A stretch of DNA of 64,000 nt from JAEELC01 sp963621965 (GTDB lineage Bacteria; Bacillota_I; Bacilli_A; Acholeplasmatales; Anaeroplasmataceae): positions 21,230 through 85,229 of the forward strand of contig CAVFGN010000003.1 of NCBI GenBank assembly GCA_963621965.1, written 5' to 3'. The notes below the pieces were generated by a model, which saw only the letters and a list, made by a program, of their open reading frames with translations, made no database searches and was not told where the DNA came from. Numbering within the stretch: the first letter of the stretch is position 1; every line of letters begins with the position of its first letter. Below are positions 1 through 8,273 of the stretch, piece after piece. The translations under genes were made by a program, and so were the position numbers.

Positions 1-2
1 TT

Positions 3-1070
3 AGAAACCTTGGCGTAAAAGAAGAAGAGGTAATGAAATTGTTGAATCTCTACCAGTACAAAGGAAAAGATATTCATTACGCAAAGCTTCTTGAAAAAGA
101 CCAAGATAAGATAATCAAAAAGAATACAAATATTGATATTTTAGAATTAACTAAATTCTTTAAACTAGATATTACAGATGCAAGAAAAAAGTATATTATT
201 AAAAACGGCGGAAGTGGTAAAAATAAAGCCGAACAATTCATGATTAATACTAGAAATGTTATGTACAAATTTGTATCAAATTACATGAATTTTGAACTAG
301 AAAGCCATGAATTTGTTCGTTTTGTAGAAGAATTATTTAGTAAAATTGAAACAGTTAAGCCTGCTGTTTACTACACGCAGGATTCATCAAATGTTCTATA
401 TACTGAAAAAAAGAAGGTATTTAGACGTAACGATTTAGATGCAATGCTTGATATTTTTACTACTAAAAAGAATTCGAACGAATATGAAATCACAAATCTT
501 ATTGCCAATTTTTATATCGATTTTGTGAATCAGAATATATTCACAGCCCATAATGACATTATTGGTTTATTTATTTTGTATATGTTATTAATTGTTTCTG
601 GGTTTACAGTTTTTAGATATGTTAGTTTCTTTGAGCTATTTAATACACATTATGGCGAATTTGAGGATGCCATGAAAATGGCTAATGCTAACTATGAAGA
701 TGGATATTCTAACCCAATAAAGCTTAATAAATTCTTAATTAATATTGTTTTAGAAGCTTATAATAAGTTAGAGGATTTCTTACATGAATATTCATACGAG
801 ACAAGAATTTCTAAAGAAAATGAGATCATAGGCTTGATTTATCATTTACCTCAGGAATTCACAAAAGAAGATATTCGAAAGGCTAATCCGTTTGTTAGTG
901 ATTCAACCATTAATCGAGCATTAGCTAGTCTATCATCTGAAAATAAAATTAGATCTTTAGGAACTGGGCGCTCTGCTAAGTGGATAAGATTAATAGAAAA
1001 ACCTACATTTGAAACTACACAAACTACTAGTATATTTGACTTTACAGGAGAAGAAGATGAGAGTGCTTAA
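3..1070 (+). CDS. Fic/DOC-fold protein with degenerate active site, 5' end outside window
   Basis: The first in-frame ATG is at 33, but the same frame is open back to the window edge (it reads NLGVKEEEV before that ATG), so the gene probably starts to the left and is partial here. Counting from the ATG at 33, the middle third looks like the helical Fic core. The stretch NIFTAHNDIIG sits where Fic enzymes have HPFxDGNGRxxR, and a run YEDGYSNPIKLNKFLINIVLEAY follows, like the tail of the Fic fold. The catalytic His and the Arg residues are not there, so AMP transfer is unlikely. Residues 265-320 look like a winged helix (FTKEDIRKANPFVSDSTINRALASL), a common C-terminal addition in Fic proteins. 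It could be a DNA-binding regulator. The Fic assignment is an inference from pattern, not a search. It is the only gene seen left of the terminus-like region. Confidence 0.5.
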   Translation, partial: RNLGVKEEEVMKLLNLYQYKGKDIHYAKLLEKDQDKIIKKNTNIDILELTKFFKLDITDARKKYIIKNGGSGKNKAEQFMINTRNVMYKFVSNYMNFELESHEFVRFVEELFSKIETVKPAVYYTQDSSNVLYTEKKKVFRRNDLDAMLDIFTTKKNSNEYEITNLIANFYIDFVNQNIFTAHNDIIGLFILYMLLIVSGFTVFRYVSFFELFNTHYGEFEDAMKMANANYEDGYSNPIKLNKFLINIVLEAYNKLEDFLHEYSYETRISKENEIIGLIYHLPQEFTKEDIRKANPFVSDSTINRALASLSSENKIRSLGTGRSAKWIRLIEKPTFETTQTTSIFDFTGEEDESA

Positions 1071-1092
1071 TAGCACTCTATTATTTTTTTCA
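1060..1092 (+). terminator. Intrinsic terminator of the Fic-like gene
   Basis: AGAGTGC (1060-1066) pairs with GCACTCT (1073-1079) around a TTAATA loop and is followed by ATTATTTTTTT. The stop codon TAA at 1068-1070 lies in the loop. It ends + strand transcription entering the gene-empty region. Confidence 0.85.
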
Positions 1093-1663
1093 AAATATAA
1101 CTAGTTTTAAAAACTACTATACGTATGAATAAATAACGACTTTTCATTTTAAAAACATGATTATATAGTAATTTTAATCTCAAAATACTTAAATTTAAAT
1201 TAAAAAAAGTTTACATTTTTGAGATTAGATATAAATTAAAATTTATTAATTATAACTATAAGCTGATCAATTTAAACTCATTAGTTTAAGCATTCGAGAT
1301 CTGATGTATGGTGAATAATACAGTCTCCAATTAATTTTCAAAAATTATCTAGTTTTAGCAACTAGATTAAAAATGAAATTTTTTATATTGTTGTTTGACA
1401 GAGAAGAAGAGGCAATTCATCAAATCAGATTTTACTCTCCATTTGGTGATTTAAAGTGATATAAATCGAGAAGATGAAATGTTCAGCATTTATTATTTGA
1501 ATTGTTAATAAATCTTTGAAACCGAAAATAAACACGCTCATAGAATGTTTTGTGAATATGTTTATTCTCTTATATTGGTCAAATCCACCCTGTTTTAGAT
1601 ACTCATATACAATTATAGAGGCTGATTAAGACTCTAATTTATTATAGAAAAGAACTTCGAACA

Positions 1664-1691
1664 ACTACCGATAATATATATTATGTTAACC
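1664..1691. other. dif: Putative dif site (XerC/XerD recombination site)
   Basis: A 28 bp element: left arm ACTACCGATAA (1664-1674), central TATATA (1675-1680), right arm TTATGTTAACC (1681-1691). Against the Bacillus subtilis dif as I remember it (ACTTCCTAGAA, TATATA, TTATGTAAACT), the left arm matches at 8 of 11, the centre at 6 of 6 and the right arm at 9 of 11. The right arm also carries the TTATGTTAA core of the E. coli XerD half-site. The inner ATAA/TTAT bases give the expected dyad around a 6 bp centre. It sits in a gene-free strand-switch region 3.6 kb from a XerC/D-type recombinase gene. The identity is from memory comparison; function is inferred. Confidence 0.8.
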
Positions 1692-1701
1692 AATAAATAA
1701 A

Positions 1702-1722
1702 GCCTTAGTTAAGGCGTTTTTT
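1702..1722 (+). terminator. Terminator-like hairpin just right of dif
   Basis: GCCTT (1702-1706) pairs with AAGGC (1711-1715) around AGTT and is followed by GTTTTTT (1716-1722). It has the form of a + strand Rho-independent terminator, but no gene is seen upstream of it for 600 bp. It may shield dif from transcription or end an unseen short RNA. Confidence 0.55.
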
Positions 1723-3955
1723 AAATCGTTGTGGATTTGTATGTTTCTACATGTTCCGTTAATTTATTCAAAACATATATATTGCTTATTTCGCTAATCG
1801 AGATCGAAGAGAGTCCAGAACTGTAAAACTCGATTTCTCAAATTTTTTGGCATTTTCATATAAAAAGCGCCATTCTCATCACGAATACAATTTTTATTTA
1901 GTTTTTATAACTAGATGATATATGAAAATCCCATTAATTTAGCTGGAATATTTAGAAAAAATAATACACCAATTTGATATCAATTTCACCTTTTCTGATT
2001 ATTATTATAAAACTAAAACTTACAAAAATAATGTAAGTAACTTTTAAAATTATTTTTTTTGTGAAAACCAGTTTGTTTTACATTTCTATGTTTTATAAGC
2101 ATCGAATAATATAAATACTTATAATAATAGCTTTCGAATTATTAAAAAAGTCTTCTTATACTTCTGAGAAAGGTTATTGAAATAGAAAGAAAATTATGAG
2201 TATTTTGTGTAAACTTTTTTAGCAAAAAAACTATAACTGTTTTTGACGATTTTTGATACGAATTATAAAGCTCTTATGATTATCAAATTAGATGATCAAA
2301 GTTTCTTTCAAAAACATCAAATTAAATATCAAGTTTTTAAAACATGCTAAAACCATCTTAATGTAATATTAAGTGGTTATTAAAACTACATACAATTTGA
2401 ATTTTTTTCAAGTTCTTCTTCCTGTACTCAGTTGGTTTATATGTGCATAAACTCTTAAAATTAGTGTCGCTTTCTTCGAATTGCTTATATGATAAAACGT
2501 CTTCTTTTGTATTCTAGATTTACAAAATATTAAAATAAATAAGTGAAATTATATTTATTCGATACGAAAAAAATCCTCAAATTGAATGGCCAAATTTGAA
2601 TTCTAAAATAACAATTTTTGAAGAAAATTTTTAAGATAATTTATAATTTCTGGTTTTCGTATTGATAACTTTTATAATTGATTTTATACCTTTTACATTC
2701 AAGTAGTTTAGATTTGTATTTCTATTTTTGGTTAAATTTGTCCAATGCTAAAATTAGAAATTCTATTAAGATCAACTCATGATGATGTACAAGAATTTTA
2801 TCAAATCCAGTCCTAATTTTTTTAATTTTCTTTGATTTTAAGTGATTAATTATATCTCATTTGACAAACTTTCGTAACTAATTTAGATTCGAAGTCATGT
2901 TAAAAAACAAACATAAATTGATACAAAAAATCGAATTTGGTTAATTATCACAGTAAGACTTAAATTCATATGATTAAATATTTGCGAGGATGTTAAAGGA
3001 AGCTGTTGGTTATCGTATGATATGCAATTTGAACTCATCTGAGAATTTAATTGAAAATTTATTTTCGTAGCACGTAAATATTCACCAGCCGCATTTCGAA
3101 ACATTACCTAACTTACACATAGTTTAAACTAAAAATTATTAATTTGATCTTCATGTTATTCAATTATCAAATACGGTTTATTTATTGAATGGAATCAAAA
3201 AAAGAATTGTGAACAATTTGCATAATTAATAACGTTTTTGGAGCTAGTTTGAAGCATTTCATTTCGTAAATAAAATCAAATTTTCTAAAGCATTTAACAG
3301 CGGCACACAAAATCTTTCTACGAAAATTAAAAATATAATATTCCAACAAAAGTGAATGTTAAACATTCATTTAAAATTTATGTTTAAAAAATCATATTTT
3401 TTTGCAATACCAGATTTGAATAAATTTAATCCTTCTTAAGTTGGCCTCTTATACTGTTGTAATTCACTTCGTAATTGTTAAAAATCGTCAAAAAAGTATT
3501 ATATTTAATTTTTAAATTTTCTTAAATTGTTTGTAAACTTTTATTATTTTTTATTAAGAGAAAATTTTGATTATATATAGTTCTTAAAACTAGATATTAA
3601 ATGAAATTTTTTAATTGCTTTCAGTAAGCTCAATAAAAAATTATTAATTTTCGATAAAATCATGATTCGCAATTTTTTATAATATAAAAGTAATTTGTTC
3701 TCTTCTTCTTTTGTTTTTTAAAAATTCATGAATATTGAAAGACATCCTGATTACGGTGTATATGTAATATGAGCTTAAAAATTTTATATTTTCATAATAG
3801 TTCAAATAAATACCAAAACTAGTATTCAAGACTATATAGAAAACTAAAAATTTTTTATACACTATTTTTGAGTTAAAATATTGCTAAAAAATACCCATTT
3901 AATTTCACTACTATCATCAATTATTTTTCAGATAAATCATATGTTTATTATAATT

Positions 3956-4001
3956 GCAACTAGTATATTCAATGTTGCAGCAACTAGTTTTTGATACTAG
4001 T
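3956..4001. repeat. Cluster of ACTAGT palindromes
   Basis: GCAACTAGT occurs at 3956-3964 and again at 3980-3988, with a third ACTAGT at 3996-4001. A related CTAGTT/AACTAG hairpin lies at 1349-1365 inside the same gene-empty region. ACTAGT is its own reverse complement. No function is known to me; it could be a protein site or chance in AT-rich DNA. Confidence 0.35.
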
Positions 4002-4009
4002 ATACATTT

Positions 4010-4040
4010 GAAAAAAATTTGACCCGTATCGCTACGAGTC
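4010..4040 (-). terminator. Intrinsic terminator of the hemW-xerD-deoB operon
   Basis: On the - strand GACTCGTA pairs with TACGGGTC (one G-T wobble) around a GCGA loop (4021-4040), then AAATTTTTTT follows. It lies 10 bp after the deoB stop and points into the gene-empty region. Confidence 0.85.
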
Positions 4041-4050
4041 AAGCTTATAA

Positions 4051-5247
4051 TTATTCAATATCTTTCAAGAACGAATGTCCCCATTCACTTTCTTTAACAC
4101 CAAAATTTTCAGCGACTGTATTGCCAAAATCTGAGAAAGATTGACGGATACCAAGATCAGTAGAACCTATGTTTTTGTGCCATACAATTAGAGGTACATA
4201 TTCTCTTGTATGGTCAGTTCCAAACCATGTAGGATCATTACCATGATCAGCTGTAATCATAACTAAATCATCATCATTTAATTGATTAATTAATTGTCCT
4301 AGTTGTGTGTCAAATTCTTCCATGGCTTGTCCATAACCTTGAGGGTTTCTTCTATGTCCATATAATGCATCAAAGTCAACTAAATTTAAATAACAAAGTC
4401 CTGTAAAATCTCTATTTTTTGCAATATCAATCATATGGTTCATACCATCTGCATTTGATACTTGTCTAATAGATTCTGTGATACCACAACCATTATATAT
4501 ATCTGAAATCTTACCTAAACCTATAACTGTATAATTAGCTTCTTTAAGCTTGTCTAGAATTGTAGGCGCAAACGGTGAAACCGCATAATCGTGTCTATTT
4601 GGAGTTCTTGTAAAGTTAGTTTTGTCAGTACCTACAAATGGTCTTGCGATAATTCTACCAACTTTCCATTCTGGCTTCATACATAATTCACGCGCAATAT
4701 GACAACATCTATATAGTTCTTCAAGACCAAATGTTTCTTCATGTGCCGCGATTTGTAATACCGAATCACTTGAAGTATAAACAATCATAGAGTTATCTCT
4801 CATTTGTTCTTCACCTAAGTCTACTAGGATTTGAGTACCTGAGGCGGCACAGTTACCAATTACTTTATGTCCTGTTTGCTTTTCAAGTTCATCAATTAAT
4901 TCCTTAGGGAAACCTGTATCAGTGAATGTTTTAAATGGTTCTTTTACATTTAAGCCCATAATTTCAAGATGACCTGTTAACGTATCTTTACCACGAGAAA
5001 TTTCTTGCATCTTACCATGAGCGCCTTGCTTACATGTTTTGCTTAATCCTTCAATATCAGTTATCATTCCATAACCCATAGATTCAAGAACAGGTAATTT
5101 TAAGCCATTGCAAGACGCTGCTATATGAGCTATTGTATTAGCTCCTTCGTCTGTGTGGCCTGCATTAAAGAATTCATTTGAATCCTTACAAGTACCACAG
5201 CCTACGCTATCAATTACGATAGCAAAAATTCTTTTAAATTTTTTCAT
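4051..5247 (-). CDS. deoB: Phosphopentomutase
   Basis: Cytosolic enzyme that interconverts ribose-1-phosphate or deoxyribose-1-phosphate with the 5-phosphates, feeding nucleoside sugars into central metabolism. The 398-residue length is normal. The alkaline-phosphatase-superfamily metal sites are visible: D13 in IVIDSVGCG, the DEGANT segment that supplies the phosphorylated Thr, and the C-terminal ITADHGNDP plus TDHTRE. ATG at 5247 directly abuts the xerD stop. Its AAGGAGGA ribosome binding site is the end of xerD, so the two are translationally linked. It is the last gene of the operon, followed by a terminator. No other deoxynucleoside catabolic gene (deoC, deoD) is next to it, which is unusual for deoB. 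The identification is firm. Confidence 0.96.
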   Translation of the reverse strand: MKKFKRIFAIVIDSVGCGTCKDSNEFFNAGHTDEGANTIAHIAASCNGLKLPVLESMGYGMITDIEGLSKTCKQGAHGKMQEISRGKDTLTGHLEIMGLNVKEPFKTFTDTGFPKELIDELEKQTGHKVIGNCAASGTQILVDLGEEQMRDNSMIVYTSSDSVLQIAAHEETFGLEELYRCCHIARELCMKPEWKVGRIIARPFVGTDKTNFTRTPNRHDYAVSPFAPTILDKLKEANYTVIGLGKISDIYNGCGITESIRQVSNADGMNHMIDIAKNRDFTGLCYLNLVDFDALYGHRRNPQGYGQAMEEFDTQLGQLINQLNDDDLVMITADHGNDPTWFGTDHTREYVPLIVWHKNIGSTDLGIRQSFSDFGNTVAENFGVKESEWGHSFLKDIE

Positions 5248-6180
5248 CTATTTTTCCTCCTTATTTGCTAGTGGATGAACACTTTCTACTAAATCTTTTA
5301 GTTTTAATCGATTTGTATGTGTATAAATTTGAGTTGTCGAAATATCTTCATGGCCTAACATTTCTTGCACAAAGCGTAAATCAACACCATTATCAAGTAA
5401 ATGTGTCGCAAATGAATGTCTTAAAGTATGAGGTGAAATTTCTTTATCAATATTGTTATCACTCGCAAGTTTCTTTACAAATTTAAAAATACTTTGTCTT
5501 GATAAAGGTTTACCTAAATAAGATAAGAAAACGAAATTGCTAAAACTATTATTTGTAAAATTAGGTCGAGACTTAGTTATATATGTTCTAAGCGCATCTA
5601 CCCCAGATTCTCCAAGTGGAACAATTCGCTCTTTATTTCCTTTACCTATAATAGATATATATTTTTCATTTAGATGTAAATCCCCTACTTTAAGATTAGC
5701 AGCTTCACTTACACGAAGTCCTGAACCATATAAAACTTCAATTAAAGCTTTATTGCGAACTCCTGTATCAATTGATGTATCAATTGAATCAATCATTTTA
5801 TTAATTTCTTCAACTGATAAAAATGTTGGTATCTTTTTCTCTTTTTTAACGCTATCAACCATTTTTGCAGGATCAATATCAGTCGAGTCTTCTTTAAGTA
5901 AATATTTATGAAACTCTTTAATTGCAATAAGTTTTCTAGCTTGGCTGGTTTTACTTATTTTATTATTTTTAAGAGTTTGTAAATATTTAATAATATGAAC
6001 CTCTTCTATTTCATTAACCGATTCAATTTTTTGATATTTTGACAAATAAGAAGCGTATTGTTCAATATCAGATATATACGCTTTAATAGTATTTTCGCTT
6101 AAATTCTTCTCATTTTCTAAGAAAAATTTGAAGTCTTGCATTTCATAAAAAACTACTTCTTTTTCTTTCTTTTTTTTCAT
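5248..6180 (-). CDS. xerD: Tyrosine recombinase XerC/XerD type
   Basis: Site-specific recombinase expected to resolve chromosome dimers at dif. The 310-residue protein has an N-terminal SAM-like core-binding domain (about 10-95) and a catalytic domain with the full set R156 (GLRVSE), K180, H251 and R254 (HTLRHSFATH), H277 (LGHEDI) and Y286 (IYTH). Length and motifs fit XerC/XerD and not a phage integrase. I cannot tell XerC from XerD without a tree; the symbol follows the usual Bacillota pairing with deoB. It overlaps the hemW stop by ATGA and its 3' end carries the deoB ribosome binding site. The dif candidate lies 3.6 kb away at 1664-1691. Only one Xer gene is seen in the window. Confidence 0.9.
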   Translation of the reverse strand: MKKKKEKEVVFYEMQDFKFFLENEKNLSENTIKAYISDIEQYASYLSKYQKIESVNEIEEVHIIKYLQTLKNNKISKTSQARKLIAIKEFHKYLLKEDSTDIDPAKMVDSVKKEKKIPTFLSVEEINKMIDSIDTSIDTGVRNKALIEVLYGSGLRVSEAANLKVGDLHLNEKYISIIGKGNKERIVPLGESGVDALRTYITKSRPNFTNNSFSNFVFLSYLGKPLSRQSIFKFVKKLASDNNIDKEISPHTLRHSFATHLLDNGVDLRFVQEMLGHEDISTTQIYTHTNRLKLKDLVESVHPLANKEEK

Positions 6181-7274
6181 ACAAACTCCATAAATACTAA
6201 ATCGCCTAACATAATTCCTTTATGAGTTAATTTAATATAGTCCTCATTTGCTTCTAAAAGGCCTGTATCAAAGAGTTTTGACAAGTCGTATACATTTTCT
6301 ATTTCTTTGCCAAAACGTTCTCTAAACGCATGTTTTGAAACTCCTTTAGTCATTCTTAAACCTAACATCATAAATTCATTTTGGTTAGTTAGTTCATCTA
6401 TTATTTCTTCTTCTTTAATTCCAATATAATAATCACTAAAATTAGAACTATTAGTGTAACGTATATTATCTAAATATCCGCTTGCATTAAGCCCACAACC
6501 AATATATTCTAAATCAAGCCAATATATCATATTATGAATTGATTCAAAGCCTTTTCTTGAGTAATTAGATATTTCATATTGATTATACCCATGCTTACTT
6601 AAATCAGACATAATATACTCATACATGTCAGCTGACACATCTTCGTCAATCAATTCTAATTTATTATTATTGTATAAGTAAGACATTATAGTTTTATCTT
6701 CTAAAATAAGTGAATAATAAGAAATATGCGGTATATCTAATTTATAAAATTCATTTAGATTTTCCTTTATTAGTTCAAAAGAATCGTAGGGATGAGCAAA
6801 TATTAAATCAACATTAATATTTTCTATACCAACATTCTTTAAAATTCTAACCGCTTCAAATATTGTCTCTCTATTGTGAGTTCTTCCAAGTTTTAATAAA
6901 ACATCATTGTTAAAAGACTCAGCGCCAATACTAACACGGTTTATATTATGTTTCTTAAAAAGCTTTGCTTGATCTTCTGTGAGCAAATCAGGATTAATTT
7001 CTATAGAATATTCTTTAATGTTTAAATTTATACTAAATATATCAATAGTATCTAGTAAATGTGATAATAAATCATAAGGTAAATAGTTAGGAGTTCCTCC
7101 TCCTATATAGATAGTTTCAATATCTTTGTATTTATCTCTATAAGATAAAATTTCTTTTTCAAGAAATGAAACATATTTACTAATTATTGATAAATTTTTG
7201 CTTACAGTTTTACGAAAATCGCAATACGTGCATATTTTTTTACAAAATGGAATATGTATATATAATCCTCTCAC
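6177..7274 (-). CDS. hemW: Radical SAM heme chaperone-type protein HemW
   Basis: Radical SAM protein of the HemW/HemN-like group. The cluster motif CKKICTYC follows YIHIPF at the very N-terminus, then IETIYIGGGTPNYLP and the VSIGAES and HPYD segments of the family, with a short C-terminal HTH-like tail. I place the start at the GTG at 7274, not at the TTG 12 bp upstream: GGTGA lies 5 bases before the GTG, the protein then begins MRGLYIHIPFC as in relatives, and the TTG would fall almost on the transcription start. It lacks the extra Cys of true coproporphyrinogen oxidase HemN, so heme handling and not oxidation is the likelier role. First gene of an operon with xerD and deoB. Confidence 0.88.
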   Translation of the reverse strand: MRGLYIHIPFCKKICTYCDFRKTVSKNLSIISKYVSFLEKEILSYRDKYKDIETIYIGGGTPNYLPYDLLSHLLDTIDIFSINLNIKEYSIEINPDLLTEDQAKLFKKHNINRVSIGAESFNNDVLLKLGRTHNRETIFEAVRILKNVGIENINVDLIFAHPYDSFELIKENLNEFYKLDIPHISYYSLILEDKTIMSYLYNNNKLELIDEDVSADMYEYIMSDLSKHGYNQYEISNYSRKGFESIHNMIYWLDLEYIGCGLNASGYLDNIRYTNSSNFSDYYIGIKEEEIIDELTNQNEFMMLGLRMTKGVSKHAFRERFGKEIENVYDLSKLFDTGLLEANEDYIKLTHKGIMLGDLVFMEFV

Positions 7275-7290
7275 ATAAATCACCAACTAG

Positions 7291-7319
7291 ATTATACCAC
7301 AATTTGAATATAATGAAAA
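7291..7319 (-). promoter_or_regulatory. Promoter of hemW-xerD-deoB
   Basis: On the - strand TTTTCA (7314-7319), a 17 bp spacer, then TATAAT (7291-7296). The predicted leader before the GTG start is only about ten bases. The -35 overlaps the U tract of the preceding terminator. Confidence 0.6.
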
Positions 7320-7343
7320 AAGAGTAGTCAAAATAAACTACCC
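7314..7343 (-). terminator. Terminator of the yqeG-yqeH-yqeK/rsfS operon
   Basis: GGGTAGT (7343-7337) pairs with ACTACTC (7328-7322), seven pairs with one G-T wobble, followed by six T. The stop codon TAG at 7340-7338 lies in the stem. Confidence 0.8.
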
Positions 7344-8273
7344 TTCGATAATGTTTGATAAATCGATTTTTTCATAATTTAAGAATAACTTATCTAAATC
7401 GATTCTTTCTCTTTCCGCATCAGTCATAACATGGACTAAGAAATCAAATCCATCAATTAAAACCCATCCTGAGTTTTCGCCTTCACTAGCTTTAACTTGA
7501 TATCCAACTTTTGCTAATTCTTCTTTAATATATTCGATACTAACGTTAGCTTGACGTTCAGAGTCAACACTTGCGATTAAGACAAATTTAAAGAATGGTG
7601 AACTTAAATTAGTATCGTAACATACGATATCATGAGGATTTACTCTCTTTAATCCCTCATAAATTGTTTTAATTTTTTCCATAATTAATTTCCTTTCATA
7701 TTCATATAATACATCTTTTTGCATAGGATGTACGTTTTTATTTTGTTTATTTAAAAAGTTTATAGTAAATAAAGTAGATAAATATATAGCTTCGTTAAGC
7801 CTTCCACTAAGTAATATATTTCTTACAGTAATACAATCTTTATAAGTTCTATTTTCTTCAGTATAGTCACTTATTAGAACAATCTCTTCAAGCTTAGTCA
7901 TATTTGTATGTCCAAAGACATGATTTTTAATTGCACTTTTCATCTCAAGATCATCTATATTAAATACTTTTTTCAAAGCTTCGCTTGAGGCATAAGCATG
8001 GTATAAAACAGTGCATTTTTCGCATTCTTCTAAATCGCTTGGGTCAATTAATGTTTTCATCTCTTCTTCAGATTCATACTTATAAAAATCATGTACAAGT
8101 CCACATATAATAGCACGTGATTTATCTACATTATAAATAGAAGCTAAATATTCACACATTTTAGCCACACCTAGTATATGAGTAAATCTAGATAATTTAT
8201 CAGGATATTTAGTTTTATACTTAGCTTCAACTATATTTCTAACTTCGTTAATTTTTTGATCCGAAAATTGCAT
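7338..8273 (-). CDS. YqeK-type HD hydrolase fused to ribosomal silencing factor RsfS
   Basis: Residues 1-190 are a YqeK-type HD domain: H32 in RFTHILGVA, H61-D62 in LVHDFYKY, further His at 92 and 118-122, and D136. That family cleaves diadenosine tetraphosphate symmetrically. Residues 195-305 are an RsfS/Iojap domain, with SGWVLIDGFDFLVHVMTDAERERIDLDKLF matching the core that binds ribosomal protein uL14 and blocks subunit joining. In B. subtilis yqeK and rsfS are separate adjacent genes; here one 311-residue frame holds both. The neighbours yqeH and yqeG keep the usual order, while aroE, yqeI and nadD, which normally intervene, are absent. The start overlaps the end of yqeH by 26 bp and lacks a strong ribosome binding site, so translation is probably coupled. 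Confidence 0.88.
   Translation of the reverse strand: MQFSDQKINEVRNIVEAKYKTKYPDKLSRFTHILGVAKMCEYLASIYNVDKSRAIICGLVHDFYKYESEEEMKTLIDPSDLEECEKCTVLYHAYASSEALKKVFNIDDLEMKSAIKNHVFGHTNMTKLEEIVLISDYTEENRTYKDCITVRNILLSGRLNEAIYLSTLFTINFLNKQNKNVHPMQKDVLYEYERKLIMEKIKTIYEGLKRVNPHDIVCYDTNLSSPFFKFVLIASVDSERQANVSIEYIKEELAKVGYQVKASEGENSGWVLIDGFDFLVHVMTDAERERIDLDKLFLNYEKIDLSNIIEG

Larger units (their letters stand above)
1093..4003. other. 2.9 kb gene-empty, AT-rich region at a strand switch (putative replication terminus)
   Basis: No reading frame here has length, codon pattern, ribosome binding site or family resemblance that would support a gene. The longest open stretches (2895-3104 and 3677-3862, both -) have no Shine-Dalgarno site and read as non-protein-like. 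Elsewhere in the window spacers are mostly under 200 bp, so this gap is exceptional. It lies between a + strand gene and a long series of - strand genes, and terminators face inwards at both ends. It holds the dif candidate at 1664-1691, a second terminator-like hairpin just after it, and a small ACTAGT cluster at its right end. Reading it as the terminus is an inference from gene polarity and dif. Confidence 0.6.

Noticed and set aside
1588..1722. A tracrRNA-like reading (GTTTTAG, then AGGCT and a terminal hairpin)
   Set aside because: No repeat array, no anti-repeat partner and no cas gene nearby; the short words are expected by chance.
2895..3104. 69-codon open frame on the - strand in the gene-empty region
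   Set aside because: No ribosome binding site, no family resemblance, and the length is expected by chance in this stretch.
2240..3494. 15 bp inverted copies TTTTTGACGATTTTT at 2240-2254 and, reversed, at 3480-3494
   Set aside because: Mostly T/A runs around one shared GACGA core; too low in complexity and too far apart to call a functional repeat.
3677..3862. 61-codon open frame on the - strand in the gene-empty region
   Set aside because: No Shine-Dalgarno site and composition typical of translated AT-rich noise (Ile, Tyr, Asn, Phe).
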